Assembly: GCA_022497155.1 (NCBI GenBank)
Contig: MU385711.1
Location: 1,054,001 to 1,118,000 of the forward strand
DNA length: 64,000 nt
Source: Whalleya microplaca
Lineage: Eukaryota > Ascomycota > Sordariomycetes > Xylariales > Xylariaceae
Direction: 5' to 3'
Below the pieces are notes generated by a model. The model did not search any database, was not told the DNA's origin, and was given only the letters and a program-made list of their open reading frames with translations. How positions within the stretch are numbered: the first letter of the stretch is position 1; each line of letters opens with the position of its first letter. Below, piece after piece: positions 13,101 through 25,359 of the stretch. The translations under genes were made by a program, and so were the position numbers.

Positions 13101-14290
13101 TTAAAAGGAAATTTTATAGCGGAAACCTTATAAGAAATATAGCTAATGGCGTATCGTTAATAATATTAATTAATAAAAGCGTATTATTAAAAACTGTTAC
13201 TCGAGAGTTAGAACGTATCAAAAATAAAAATCGACTTATAATAAAATAGTTAAGTTTTATTACTAAAAAAGGATATATTAGGAAATCGCGACTACCGTCA
13301 AATATTACTTAAAATGCTAGCTTTTTATAAATAGACAATTTAGGAATTAAGAATTTTTTTTAACGCTAAAATAGTTACTAACTATTTAGATTATTAATAT
13401 TTAGTTTTTCCCGAACGATAATAAATATTCGGCTATTATCGAAATAAAAAATAAGCTATTAAGGTAGCTTAAAATTAAAGCATTAAAAAATACTATAGTA
13501 ATTAAAGTATAAAAGTTTTTTTAAGATTATATTTATACTAATTATAATATTTTTATAATAATTAAATATAATAAAAGCTTAAAAAATAAAGTAAAAGTAG
13601 CTAAAAATGTTATATAGTTAGGTATTAAAATATAAGTCGGACTTATATATTATTTTTAAACGTAAGAATAAATAAAGGTAAGTTATTAACCGATTATAAG
13701 ATCTTTTATACATATAACGGGAAAAACTAGCAAATTATAAGTTAAGAAATTTGAAACTATACTTTAGGTTAATTAAACGTTTATATAAGAATATAAATTT
13801 ATACTATATAAACTAGTTTATAGTAAAAAACTTATTATACCGATCGAAATAATTTTATTATTTTAATAGGTCTTTAATTAGTCGGATATTTATAATAGGA
13901 AAAATCTTATTACTAAAAAAATAAGAATATTTAAATAATAAGACGAGAATATTGCGAAAGTGGTATAAATTTTAATAAAAAAACGAAAAAAAGCGGCGGA
14001 ACGAAATAATCGATAATACTTATTAAAAAAACGGTTAGAATTATTAAAGTAAGGCAGCCTAGTTTTATTTTATAATATAATATAAAATATCGATATATCT
14101 AAAAATAAAAAGCTAAAATATAAATAAACTAGGCTTTATTAAATTGTAAAAAAATAAAAACGGAATAGGTTTTTTTTAAAAAAATTAAACGGGGTAATAT
14201 TATAAGAAATATTTTTTTTAATCGACTAAAAGATTTATTTAAAATATAAAAAAGTACTAAAAACTTAGCGAACTTTATAATAACTATTAA
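7180..14290 (+). pseudogene. RIP-killed gag-pol of element B
   Basis: A plus-strand Ty3-type polyprotein relic. Around 11.3-12.3 kb the reverse transcriptase can be followed despite stops: the stretch before the catalytic box reads like the fungal Ty3 motif LFRITTL with the following NSV, and the degenerate catalytic region reads LFFNNISIKRLKTRY (family form LDDIGVKGP). Near 14.0-14.25 kb the end of pol resembles the conserved KLxYxWTGPYRI and NRLKRF region of this group. The 5' part (7.2-9.6 kb) should be gag and protease but is poorly recognisable. In-frame stops are TAA and TAG, as RIP of CAA, CAG and TGG codons would give. Confidence 0.65.
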
Positions 14291-17200
14291 TTAAATAGCT
14301 ATAATAAAATAGGAGATAATTATAAAAACGTTAAGCTAGCAAATAATAATATAGCATATTAAAATAAAAATATATAAAAAGGCCCGGTAATTTATAGCTA
14401 GATTAAGAAAGTCGAGCTTAATAAAAATTAAAAAATTATAAAAAATAAAATACCCGAAAGAATAATTAAAGTCAGACTATTTGGAATATTATTAGCGGAG
14501 CGAAAGACTTATAATTGAGTATTAGAAAAATAGTACTAATAAATTGGATTATTTTTTTTTACGTTTTATATAAATTAATATTTTATAGAAATAGGATTTT
14601 ATAAAATTATAATAAATATAAAAAAATAATATAAAAAAAAGCTTAAATTAAAGAATATAACCGTAAATTTTAATATATAATTAATTAATTAAATAAAAGA
14701 ACTTATTATAAGCTATAAATAAAGCTGCCTATAATTTCGGCAAAAAAAAAACGGATTTTCCTAATAATTTAGCCTAAATATATATTACTTTTAAAACGAC
14801 CTATTAAATCAGAATTATTATAGTTAATATCGCTATTAAAAAAAGGATCTTTCGATCGATAAGCCCGCAAATATATATATTTTTTATCCCGGAATAAATA
14901 TTTATTTATTTAAATACCGACTATATAATTTTTATACGAACTTCCGAACTAGCTTTTTATTAATTAATATTTATAAAATAGCTATATTTTATTATAGCGT
15001 CTATTTTTAAAACTAACGAACCGATTTTTATAAAGCCGGCAAAAAACTTTATTATAAATACTATATTTTTAAATAAAAACTCTAAATTATATACGGCAAT
15101 TTTCGATTAAGCGAAATATTAAATTATTAATAGGGTTAGTTTTATAAATCTCGATAAAAAAAAGGTATTATTAATCGAAAAGATATTTTGTTACTTTAAA
15201 ATATTTAATATATTTTAAGGTAGGCTTTTATATTTAACTTTTACGATAGAATTTCGAGGCTATAAATTTCCAAATATAATACCGACTTTCCTTAGAATTA
15301 TTAAAAAATCTAATCTTTACTAATCAAATTATTTTATATTAATTAATAAAAATTATATATATTAAATAAGGAAAAAACTTACCCGGATAAATTTATTTAT
15401 TATATTAGCCTTTAAAAAATAGCGGCTTATATTATTTTTCTAAAATTAAAGCAGCTTATTTTTACTAATTTTTAGATTAAAATAACTAGATTTAATACTA
15501 AAATAAAAACTAAAAACGCGATTAATGTTTTTTATTATCGAGCTAGAAGTTTTCGATCGTTTAGGAACGGCAAACCTAAAACGCGAAGGGAGCTTAACGT
15601 TAAGATATAAATCGATAGGAAAAAAAAACAACAAAAGTTTTTAGCTATTTGTATAACCAATTTATTTATTTTAAAAAAGAAGCGATAATAAAATAAAGCG
15701 GGATATGGAAATTAAAAAAAAGATTACGGAAATTAAGGTTATTTTAATAAGATTTTATTTAATTAAATAGCAAAGGTTTAGTACTTATTTTATAAGTTTT
15801 AAAAAAAGGGTTGCCGATATACGTTTTGTTTTAAATATTTATTAAATTTTAACGGATTATTATAACCCGATAAAAGCGTTTAAAGTTATTTAGCTTTCGA
15901 TTAACGCTATTATAACAAAAGATTTAATTCCCAAATATAGGACCTTTTATAAAAAAGAAAAAAATAGATAACTTATATAAAAGCCTAATAAGAGAAGTTT
16001 TTTTCTCTTTTTTTTACCCCCTATATAATAATAAATTTTGCGATATAATTACGAATAATTAATTAAGTAAATATTATAAAGCGAAAATAAAAGACAGATA
16101 ATTAGGTTAATAGTTATTAAAAAAAAAGGGTATAAAATATAAAGTTAAAATAAATAAAGGGTATAATAAGTAGCTTAAAAAACGTACTAAAGCTAAATCG
16201 AGTAAGCCGACTTTTAAAATTAGTAATAACGACTTAAATGCTTTATTATATCTAATATTTAGCTTATTATAAGTTTAGATAACTAATTAAAAATAGAAAG
16301 GACTTTTTAATTTATTTTTATTTATTATAAATTAAAACCTGGCGTAAAAAAGTTTTCTTTATACCAATTTACTAATAACTCCTACCTAACTACTTGTTAA
16401 CCTTTTGCCCTTACTTTTTATTGTTTTTAATTAATTAGTTAAGTTTTTTATAGCTTTATATTAGCTTATCGCTATAGTATTATACCTTAAACCTTATTTT
16501 TTATATATTAAAATGTTATTATAGCTGTCGCAGTTTAAAAAGTTACTTAAAAAAAGAAAAATAAATATAAAAACCGGAACAAAAATAAGAAAGTTAATTA
16601 AGCGGCTCGTAAAAACCCTAAGCCTGCCTCGAAAATTAATATTAAATTTAAGGCTATACTTAAAAACGAGGCTAAAATTAAGTTTATAACTAATTCCGAC
16701 TTTAAATATAAGGCTGGAATAACTTTACCTATTAGTTCGCTTTTATAAAAGCAGCTTCTCTTTTTAGATTCTAATATATTTATTATAATAGCTAATATTA
16801 ATTTCTGTATTATTAATTAATTTCGCGGCTTTTTTATTAAAATATACGGACCTAAATTTTGGACTAAAAACAGGCTATAATACTTAAAGTAAAAGATTAA
16901 ATAAATTATCGATTTCCTAAAAATAGATTTCTTATTAATTAGAAGCGATAAAATACCTAAAGTTACTTTTAATTAAAACGCCTTTTTTAATTATAATAAA
17001 AACAGATAAAAGGTAAATAAAATATTAAATTTATATAATATTTTTTTTACTTACTATAGGCGTTAATATTACGATATTACTTTTATAGCTGCTATAATTT
17101 AAATAAATATTGCTACTTTTAAAAAAAGATTTATTAAAACGGAGGTTTATTTTAAAATTATTATAAAGCTTAATTAAAAAGTTACCTAAATTAACGACTA

Positions 17201-18181
17201 GTTTTTTTTTTAAATTGTTTTAAATAACCCCCGGTTTCTTATATTAACGGCATTTATATATTTACGCGACTTTATAACTATTAATATTAAAAAAAGGCAG
17301 CTTTTACTTTTTTTTAATTATTATATTAATAAAAACTTACATTACTTTTTCGTTTAATTTTATAAGTATTTATAATAAAAAAAAAGCTCGGGCTACTTTT
17401 AATCGATTACGCCAGGTTTAAGTCTAATAGAATAATATAGCTCCTGTTTATATTAGACTTATTTAAATAATATAATAATAAAATAAGTTTAATTGCGGCT
17501 TTTAGGTAACTTATTTAATTTTTCGCTTTTTTCGCTCCTTTATTACATTTTTTCGCCTTTATAAAAATCCTTATTTTATTAACAAAAAATAAGAAATAAA
17601 AAGCTAGATTATAAAAATAAAGCGAATAATAGTTTATAAGGTTATTAATTAACCTAATAGCTTTAATAAATTAAAACGAGAACTTAAATTTAAACCTACC
17701 CTTACTTTTAGCTTATTTTAAGCAAAAAAAATATTCTAATGCTAGCTTAAATTATATAAAGCTTATATAAGTTTTTTAAACCTTAATTAACAGTAACCCC
17801 TTATAAAAAAACGACAAGAAATTACCTATCGAAATAAAAAAGCTTATATTTTATATAAATAGGTAAGAAATAAGTTTACCGCATTAAAAAAACGGCTATA
17901 GCTTGCTTTTCTTATAAAATAAAATAGTTAGGCAGATTATAAAAGATATATAGCTATTATTAATCGATAAAAAACTCTTTTTTTTGTTAAGCCTAGTCGA
18001 TTAAAATATATAAGACGACATAAGTTTATTAAAAAGTATATAAAACTAAATAAAAAAGGAAAGGTAATTAAACTTAAGGCGAAAGTTTTTAAAAAGTAAA
18101 TAAAGTAAATACTTTCTGCGTTTATATTAATTAATTAAATTTTCTTATAATAAAGATATTTATAATAAAATTTAAAAAGGA
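14290..18181 (+). pseudogene. Extra possibly coding region downstream of pol in element B
   Basis: About 3.9 kb separates the recognisable end of pol from the 3' LTR, where most Ty3 elements have little. Reading plus-strand frames through TAA/TAG gives long protein-like stretches with mixed residues (for example VFDRLGTANLKREG near 15.55 kb and KIYGPKFWTKNRL near 16.85 kb), possibly two separate frames meeting around 16.3-16.6 kb. I do not recognise either product. Stop content alone proves nothing, because random DNA this AT-rich has a similar TAA/TAG density and RIP removes TGA. A further nested element without visible termini is possible. Confidence 0.35.
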
Positions 18182-18322
18182 TATTATAAGGCTAATATGC
18201 CGTAATATATATATATCGCTTATTTTTTTCTTTTATTTTTAAATAAAATATATATAGCTTATATAGCTTTGTCGCTAATAATAAATATATTTTTTCTTTC
18301 GATTAATCGCCGTTATAAGTGA
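18182..18322 (+). repeat. 3' LTR of element B, first part
   Basis: Begins TATTATAAGGCTAATATGCC (RIP form of the 5' LTR start) and is interrupted at 18322 by Gag-only element C1. The remainder of the LTR is at 20761-20846. Confidence 0.82.
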
Positions 18323-18881
18323 TGTGACGGCTCAAGGAAGGAGGTGGCGCGTGCTAAGTAATAGGTGTATATTACTATAAAATTATAAGGTGAGGAGTAA
18401 AAGGTTAGCTAATTGCTATATGACAGCCTAACTTAAGAAAACCTCCTTACCTGATTACCTAAGCTATCTAACTAAGCATGTAGTCTAGCAGGTCACGTAT
18501 ACGGGGCCTAAGGTATGCTACAGCTTATAAGGCCTTACAATATCCCACAGGGCTTATACCGTAATATTATCCCCTTAAATCCACTATATATAGCAGCTAA
18601 TAACAGCTAGCTTATAGCGCACCTAGTATATATAGGGATTAACCTAATTACTACTATCCTTAAAAAGTAATTTTTTAACCTTATTTAACCCTTATATTTC
18701 AGTTTATATAAATTATATAAGACCTGACATTAATATTAAGTAAATTTGTTAAAATTTTAAAAATCGAGTCCTTTAAAAAGATCTTATTAATCTATTATAT
18801 TTTTTTATAACTATTTAATATCGACTACTATAATTAATAGCTATAATAGCTACTGTTATAACTACCCCCCTAATTTTTGAC

Positions 18882-19919
18882 TTATATATTATCGTCGTTA
18901 ATGTATAACTTACGGAAGTTCGATTCCGGTAGTAATAAAAGGCAATCTTAAACTAAATAGTCTATCGATCTATAACGTATATACTAGTATTACTTCTAAC
19001 ATAATCGTCGTTCTGATTTTATAATAAAAAGCGCCTATTATTTTTTAAAAGTCTAAAGTAACGCAATTTTGGGTATTTATCTACCGTTTATTAAGATATT
19101 TTTAAACACTACTTTAATTTCGGCTTCGGCCGCGCTATATATATAAATTATACTAATAGAAATATCTATAGCGTTCGGATTACGGGAACCGGAAAATACA
19201 TAAAAGCCTAACTGTCGATATAACTAAAAGATAAATTTATTATAGGTATCTAGCATTAAATCTTTTTTAAAAAATTTCCTTTTTAGTTTATCGTTTATAA
19301 CGTAACGCAAACGATTAACCCGGTGTTTTTTAAACAGATTTATTTTATCTGCCTTTTAAGTCTATCGGTATTATTACGCCAGAAAAGTACGAATAAACTT
19401 GTTTAAACTTTATATAATAAATCGAAACTTAGCTACCGCTCGTATAGCCTTATTCGGGTCGGCATAAATTAATTTTAAGGTATCTAAAATAGTCTAGTAA
19501 TTCCAAACGCCGTTTTTTTATATGTAGGCTATAATAGAGAGGACAATATACTATATTTTAGGCTCGAAACGAGCGTATATATAATAAAACTTAGCTTAAG
19601 ACGATCCAATCGCTTTACTATCGATCTCTAATTTGCCGGCAATTTAAAAAATCTATATGTCAAAATCTAACGGGCTAAATAAGGTAGGAAAATCTGGAAG
19701 GACTAATCGAGGGCGTGGCTACTTAAATAATAAAACATTATAAATAGTTTCCATAACGCTAAACTTAAATTCGATAGAAGTTTTGTCGGCTTGGAGCTGC
19801 TAAACGTAGCTTTCGTAATCGGCTTTTAACGCATTAACGTAAGTATTAAATTTAAAAGTAAATTTAGCACGCAGGACTTAAAATGCGGCGTTTAGCTTAT
19901 TATTGCCGAAAGATGCCAT
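18882..19919 (-). pseudogene. RIP-damaged gag of element C1
   Basis: One uninterrupted frame of 346 codons on the minus strand, starting at an ATG (19919, or further upstream) and ending at TAA. Every internal stop is TAA or TAG, consistent with former CAA/CAG (Gln) or TGG codons hit by RIP. The middle resembles retrotransposon Gag: a Tyr/Phe-rich helical part, then a stretch around YADPNKAIRAVAKFRF typical of the Ty3-Gag capsid region. At the end (18942-18983) the codon pattern fits a zinc knuckle C-x2-C-x4-H-x4-C, with three of the four ligands now TAT (from TGT or CAT). No protease or RT follows. Gag coats and packages element RNA. Confidence 0.75.
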
Positions 19920-20451
19920 TATATACGCTACCGCGATTAATCGCCAGAATTAGCGTATAAAAAAAAAAAAAGATAACTTGCCGTAACTAATTACTAGAAA
20001 CGAGTCAAAAAATAGCCGCGCTATTGCGATTAATCGCTAAAAATAGCGGGTAAAAAAAATCGGATCCGCTATATTTAAATATAATTTCGGACCGAAAAAA
20101 GTGTCTAAAAAACTAGGTCGGTAAAAATAATAAGCGTAATTTAGTACTAAATAACTAAATATTATTATATATATTTAATATAACAAGGTCCGATAAAATA
20201 TAGCGGGTAATTAATCGACTACGCCAGGGTCTTTTAATATAATATTTTCTAATAAATTATATATTTTTTAAAGCTAAGCTACTAATGCGTATAATATGTT
20301 ATAACGAGGTGCTAATAAAGAAAAAAGGTAACTAATAAGTAACTAATCGATTATACCGGCGTAAAAGGTTATTAATAAGTAATAAATCGACTATACTTAA
20401 TCGAGAAAAAAGAGAATTAACGGGTAACTAATTAACCACGCTAAGAAAAAA

Positions 20452-20495
20452 AGCGCTAAATTAATTTAATAGCGGAATCAGTTAAATTTAGCGCT
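20452..20495 (-). other. Leader hairpin of element C1
   Basis: AGCGCTAAATTAA and a nearly complementary arm ending AATTTAGCGCT enclose about 20 nt. It sits just inside the element's 5' LTR and primer-binding position. The same hairpin occurs in C2 (43795-43838) with one RIP-type mismatch. A packaging or dimerisation role is a guess from its place. Confidence 0.55.
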
Positions 20496-20512
20496 AAAAA
20501 ACCTTATAATTA

Positions 20513-20755
20513 TATAACGGCTTAAGGAAGAAAATAACGCGTGTTAAGTAATAAGTATATATTACTATAAAATTATAAAGTAAGGAATAAAAGGTCAGCT
20601 AATTGCTATATAATAGCTTAACTTAAAAAACCTCCTTACCTAATTACTTAAGCTATTTGACTAAGCATGTGGTCTAGCAGGTCACGTGTGCGGGGCCTAA
20701 GGTGTGCTGCAGCTTACAGGGCTTTATAGCACCCCACAGGGCCTGTGCCGTGACA
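20513..20755 (-). repeat. 5' LTR of C1 in its own orientation
   Basis: 243 bp. On the minus strand it starts TGTCACGGCACAGG; on the plus strand it starts TATAACGGCTTAAGG and ends GTGCCGTGACA. It keeps more GC than the opposite LTR. Confidence 0.85.
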
Positions 20756-20760
20756 AGTGA

Positions 20761-20846
20761 CTCTTTTATTTTGTCGCCTTAATTACCTCCGATCAGCTAA
20801 GCTATGAAGTAGCACCTCCTTTACCCTAACACCCTGTCTTAAGATA
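20761..20846 (+). repeat. 3' LTR of element B, second part
   Basis: Continues the LTR interrupted at 18322 and ends CTTAAGATA. It is followed by the TSD ATAT and the resumed 42-bp minisatellite. Confidence 0.85.
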
Positions 20847-20850
20847 ATAT

Positions 20851-21110
20851 AAATTTAAAATGTTTACTTTAAGTACGCAAATCTATATATATAAATTTAA
20901 AATGCTTACTTTAAATATATAAATCTATATATATAAATCTAAAATACTTACTTTAAATATATAAATTTATATATATAATATTTATATAAATTTAAAATGT
21001 TTATTTTAAATATATAAATTTATATATATAAATTTAAAATACTTATTTTAAATATATAAATTTATATATATAAATTTAAAATATTTATTTTAAATATATA
21101 AATTATATAT
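20851..21110. repeat. 42-bp minisatellite, right half
   Basis: Five to six further units of the motif seen at 5080-5294. They become contiguous with it when B is removed. Confidence 0.85.
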
Positions 21111-21127
21111 ATATAATATATAAAACT

Positions 21128-21405
21128 ATTTTACCTAATAATAAAATTACTTATCCCGTAATATATTTTATTAATAAATAAATATATATCTTTTATATAA
21201 TAAATTTTAATACTATTAATTAAATATTATAACATTTTTTTAATAATATAAAATAAAAATAATTATATTTTACCTAATAATAAAGTTATTTATTCCGTAA
21301 TATATTTTATTAATAAATAAATATATATTTTTATATAATAAATTTTAACATTTTTAATTAAATATTTCAATAATAATTTATAATAACTTATAATAACATT
21401 TAATA
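21128..21405. repeat. Tandem duplication with a 140-bp period
   Basis: A block starting ATTTTACCTAATAATAAA at about 21128 is repeated at about 21268 with few differences. It lies in the AT-rich body of element G. Confidence 0.75.
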
Positions 21406-23784
21406 ACGCTTAATTTTTTTAAAACTATAATAATATTTAAATATATATGTTTTTTTATTCTAACTTATCTAATTTATTTATTAACTAAAAATCAATTTTT
21501 TTACGCAAATTAGATTTTTTAAAAATACTATAACTTAACGCCTTTTTACCGGCATTAACTCGTTTATTAATTAAAAGGTAACCCGTATCTGCTTTTTTAA
21601 CACTTTTATTTTTTTTTATATATAAACAGCGTTTATAACCCGTTTTATAGCTTATTATAATATTTATATACCTTTTTTTAAAACTAATTAATAATCTCCC
21701 TAAAATTTACTTTTATTTTTAAAAAGATATTATATATATAATTATAACTACTTTTATATACCGGCTATTTAAAATACTTAAATATCTCGAAACTATTATT
21801 TTTTTATTTATAAATAAAACCTGCAAAAGTTTTTTTAAATAAAAAATTATATAATAGTTAATAAAAAAAGATATATTTATAAAAAAGTAACCATTTTTTA
21901 AATTATAAATAAAAGTAGAAAAAAGATTCGGGCTTATTAAATATATCTTTATCGTTATTATTATTATTATTATTATTATTATTGTTATTATTATCGTTAT
22001 TATTAATAAGCTTTTTAATATTATAAATAACGACATTTTTGCAGTAATTAATCGCCGTATCGTTACCCTTGTTATAAGCTTTTTTAGCCTTGAAATATTA
22101 CTTTTTAATAATAGCTTACGTTTTAAAAGGTAGATTTTTAAACCCCCAGTCCGGAAAGCCTTAAATAAAAAGTAGCGTGCTTTTTTTAGTTTTATTTATA
22201 ATAAACTTAGCTTTTATAAGTTTATTTTTCTCTTTATATTATATAAATATAACGCCAGTAAATAAGGTTTTATAAATAACTATTTAATACTTTACGCCGT
22301 TTATTTTTAATATTAAATATTATAATTTAACCGCGTTTATTATAAAATATTAAAAAAATAGTGGACTTTTTATTCGAATATAATATATTTATACCTATAA
22401 TCTCGGAATATAATTTCTAATAATATATTCGGCGTTTTCGGGGCTCCCGTATTCCTTATAAATTACAACAGCTTTATTTATAAAATTATAACAGCTATTA
22501 AAAAAATTATATATATATAACGTAACTATAAAATACTTATATATTTTTAACGATAAGCCTTTAATTTTAATACGTTATATTAAAGTTTTTTTAACGTAAC
22601 GTATATAAAAAAAATAAATAACCTTAGCTAGCTAATCGTTACTTAAATCGGCAGTAATAAAAAAGGCTTTATAAACGGCTTTTTATTTAGTATTATTATC
22701 GTTTATAAATATATATTACAGCCTTTAGCTATATTTAAAACCGCCAAACTACCTAATAATAACCTAAAAATATAAGCAAATTATTATTAAATTTTAATAC
22801 TTAATATAAAAAAACGTATAGGAAATTTAGCTACTAAAATTATTACGTATTAAAATATTAAATAAATATTATTTTTATTTATATATTATTATATTATATA
22901 TAAAATTTATTAATATAATTATATTTCGTTATATAAAAATATTAAAGGAATTTTTATATAACTAAATAAAAACTTTAAATTTTACGCTATTTTATTATCT
23001 TATAAAACGCTTGTAATAATATATTTATTATTTTAAATAGCGGAACTATTTATTAACCTTTTTAAACTAAACATTTTTATTAAAATTATCGATATAAGTA
23101 TAAAAAATTAAAGTTAGTTTTAAATTATTTTTATAGTTTTTTTAAAGCGTTATAAATATTTTTAATATTTTAAATTTTAATATATTTTATTTCGTAATTT
23201 TAAAATATTAATCGAATTAATAAGTCCTTTTTTTTACCGTTTAATAAATTTTTAATTTATTTCGGGGTTTATTAGTTTATTAGTTAGATTTAAATCTAAA
23301 AATAAAAGCTATTATAAAACTTTATATAATTTATATTTTTTTAATCGTTATAAAAATGTTTTATATTATTGCCTTAAAATTTAACAGTTTTATTAGGTTA
23401 TAAACAGGCGAAAAATCGAGCTTTATAATTTATAAGCTAATAAATAGTTCGTTTTTTATATTTAATATATTAATTAATTTTAAATTTTTATATTTTATTT
23501 TTATAATAACAATAATAGAAAAATAGTTTTATATTATTTAGCTAATTTTCGGCTTTAAATTATTAGTAATAAATCGGAAACTATTATAGCTTAAATTTTT
23601 TAAATTCGCTTTATATAATAAAATCCGGCTCGTTATAAAAAACCTTTTTATAAAATCGAAATATTTATTTCTGTTATTTTATAAAATTTAAAAAATAAAA
23701 ATAAAAATAAGAAATACTTATTATATAATTAGAAACGTTAGATTTAAAAGCTTTTAATTAGATTTATTAAAATCTTTATTATTA
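21406..23784. other. RIP-degraded central part of element G
   Basis: No intact gene. Minus-strand frames between about 21.4 and 23.7 kb look somewhat more protein-like than the plus strand and could be a ruined transposase, but no motif is recognisable. A (TTA)n-type microsatellite at about 21955-22015 creates a long Ile-rich open frame that is not a gene. Confidence 0.4.
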
Positions 23785-24339
23785 TTAAATGTGACGGCTT
23801 AAGGAAAGAGGCGGCGCGTGTTACGTAATAAGTGTGTATTACTGAAAATTATAAAGTGAGGAGTAAAAGGTTAGCTAATTACTATGTGATAGCCTGACTT
23901 AAGAAAACTTTTTTACCTGATTACTTAAGCTATTTAATTAAGTATGTGGTTTAATAGGTTACGTGTAAAGGGCTTAAGGTGTGCTATAGCTATAGGGAGT
24001 TTATAGGGACTTTATAGCACTTTATAAGCTTATGCCGTGATATTACCCCCCTAAATTTACTGTATATAACAGCTAGCTTATAGCGCACCTAGTGTGTGTA
24101 AGGATTAACTTAATTATTACTGTTTTAAAAAAGTGATTTTTCGACTTTATTTACCTTTATGTTATGGCATATTAAATTTATATGTGCCTTAATATTAGCA
24201 CTAAGTAAATTTATTAAAATTTTAAAAATCGAGTTTTTTATAAGATTTAGTTAATTTACTATATTCTTTTATAATTATCTAGTATCGACTATTATAAAGC
24301 TATATATTTGTTGCTTTATAGCTGCTGTGACTTATTTTA

Positions 24340-25359
24340 TGACTTTATTATCGGCAAGTAACTTGCGAAGGTTCGATTTATATAGTAATAACGGGCATTT
24401 TATAATATTGTAAGTTATATTATTATAACGCTAGCACTATTAAAAACGCTTTTTAATATAGCGTTCCTTATAAGTACTAAATATAGTTATTAGGCTATCG
24501 GGAGTTTAAAGTGACGTAATTTTAGGTAGCTAAATACCGCTTTCGGAGGTATTTTCGGACGTTATTTCGGCTTTAATACCGTGTACGTAAATAGTGTTAA
24601 CAGAGGTATTTATGGCATTAAAATTATAGGGAGCTAAGACGTGAAAGCTTAACTGCCGGTAAAGCTATAAGATAAATTTGTTATAAGTGTTCGGTATTAA
24701 ATTTTTTTTAAAAAGCTTCCGTTTTAGTTTATTATTTACGGCATAACGTAAACAGTTAATTTAGTGCTTTTTAAAAAGGTTTATTTTATTAGCCTTTTAA
24801 ATTTATTAGTGCTATTATATTAGGAAGGTATAAATAAACTCGTTAAAACTTTATATAATAGATTGAAATTTAGCCGCCGCTCGCGTAACTTTGTTTGGGT
24901 CGGCGTAAATTAATTTTAAAGTATTTAAAATAATCTGGGGATTTTAAACGCCGCTTTTTTATATGTGGGCTATAATAGGGAGGACGATATACTATATTTT
25001 AGGCTCGAAACGAGCGTATACGTAATAGAACTTAGCTTAGGGCGATTTAATTATTTCGCTATCGATTTTTAATTTGCCGGCGACTTAAAAGATTTAGACA
25101 TTAAAATCTAACGGGCTTAATAAAGCAGAAGGATTTAAAAAACTAATCGAAGGTATAGCTACTTAAATAGTAAAGTATTATAAGTAGTTTTTATAATATT
25201 AAGCTTAAATTTAATAAAGGTTTTATCGGCCTAAAGCTGCTAAACGTAACTTTTATAATCAGCTTTTAACGCGCTAATATAGGTATTAAATTTAAAGGTA
25301 AGTTTAGCACGTAAGGCTTAAAGAGCGGCGTTAAGCTTATTGCTGCCAATAAAGGCTAT
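24340..25359 (-). pseudogene. RIP-damaged gag of element C2
   Basis: Homologous to the C1 gag along its length: the stretch SNKLNAAL followed by ALRAKLTFKFNTY matches C1. The C1 start ATG corresponds to ATA here, so the true start may be upstream. The knuckle at 24395-24436 again follows C-x2-(C)-x4-(H)-x4-C with Tyr codons at two ligand positions. The length from start to knuckle differs from C1 by a number of bases not divisible by three, so this copy also carries a frameshift. Confidence 0.7.

Larger units (their letters stand above)
18323..20755 (-). mobile_element. Element C1: Gag-only LTR retroelement, complete
   Basis: Termini are 244- and 243-bp LTRs (18323-18566 and 20513-20755), with TSD AGTGA (18318-18322 and 20756-20760) inside the 3' LTR of B. 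The total is 2433 bp. The element's own direction is minus: on that strand the sequence before its 3' LTR is a polypurine tract (AAGGGGATAA here, AGGGGGGTAA in C2), and the single frame is gag. There is no room for protease, RT or integrase. The leader after its 5' LTR carries a conserved hairpin (20452-20495). The structure matches what has been called TR-GAG (terminal repeats plus GAG) in plants; it needs pol from a partner. Confidence 0.85.
5295..20846 (+). mobile_element. Element B: Ty3/Gypsy LTR retrotransposon, 11.5 kb without nested insertions
   Basis: 5' LTR 5295-5520 (TGTTATGGGGCTAG...AAGATA). The 3' LTR starts at 18182 and is split by C1, resuming at 20761-20846. The TSD is ATAT (5291-5294 and 20847-20850). 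A purine stretch AAAAAGGA precedes the 3' LTR. Removing A1 (1641 bp with TSD) and C1 (2438 bp with TSD) leaves 11.47 kb, long for a fungal Ty3 element. RT and the C-terminal pol region can be read through RIP damage on the plus strand. The element is dead: its frame is full of TAA/TAG. It is the likely autonomous partner of family A, with which it shares LTR ends and leader. Confidence 0.85.

Noticed and set aside
15446..15634. Short open frames inside the AT block (also 25318-25503, 34060-34254, 36677-36862)
   Set aside because: They are chance gaps between RIP-made stops within gag or pol relics, sometimes on the wrong strand, not genes. The frame at 25318-25503 overlaps the true gag frame of C2 only in part.
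21719..22036. 105-codon minus-strand frame rich in Ile and Thr
   Set aside because: Its composition comes from a TTA/ATT microsatellite and AT-rich sequence; it has no protein-like pattern.
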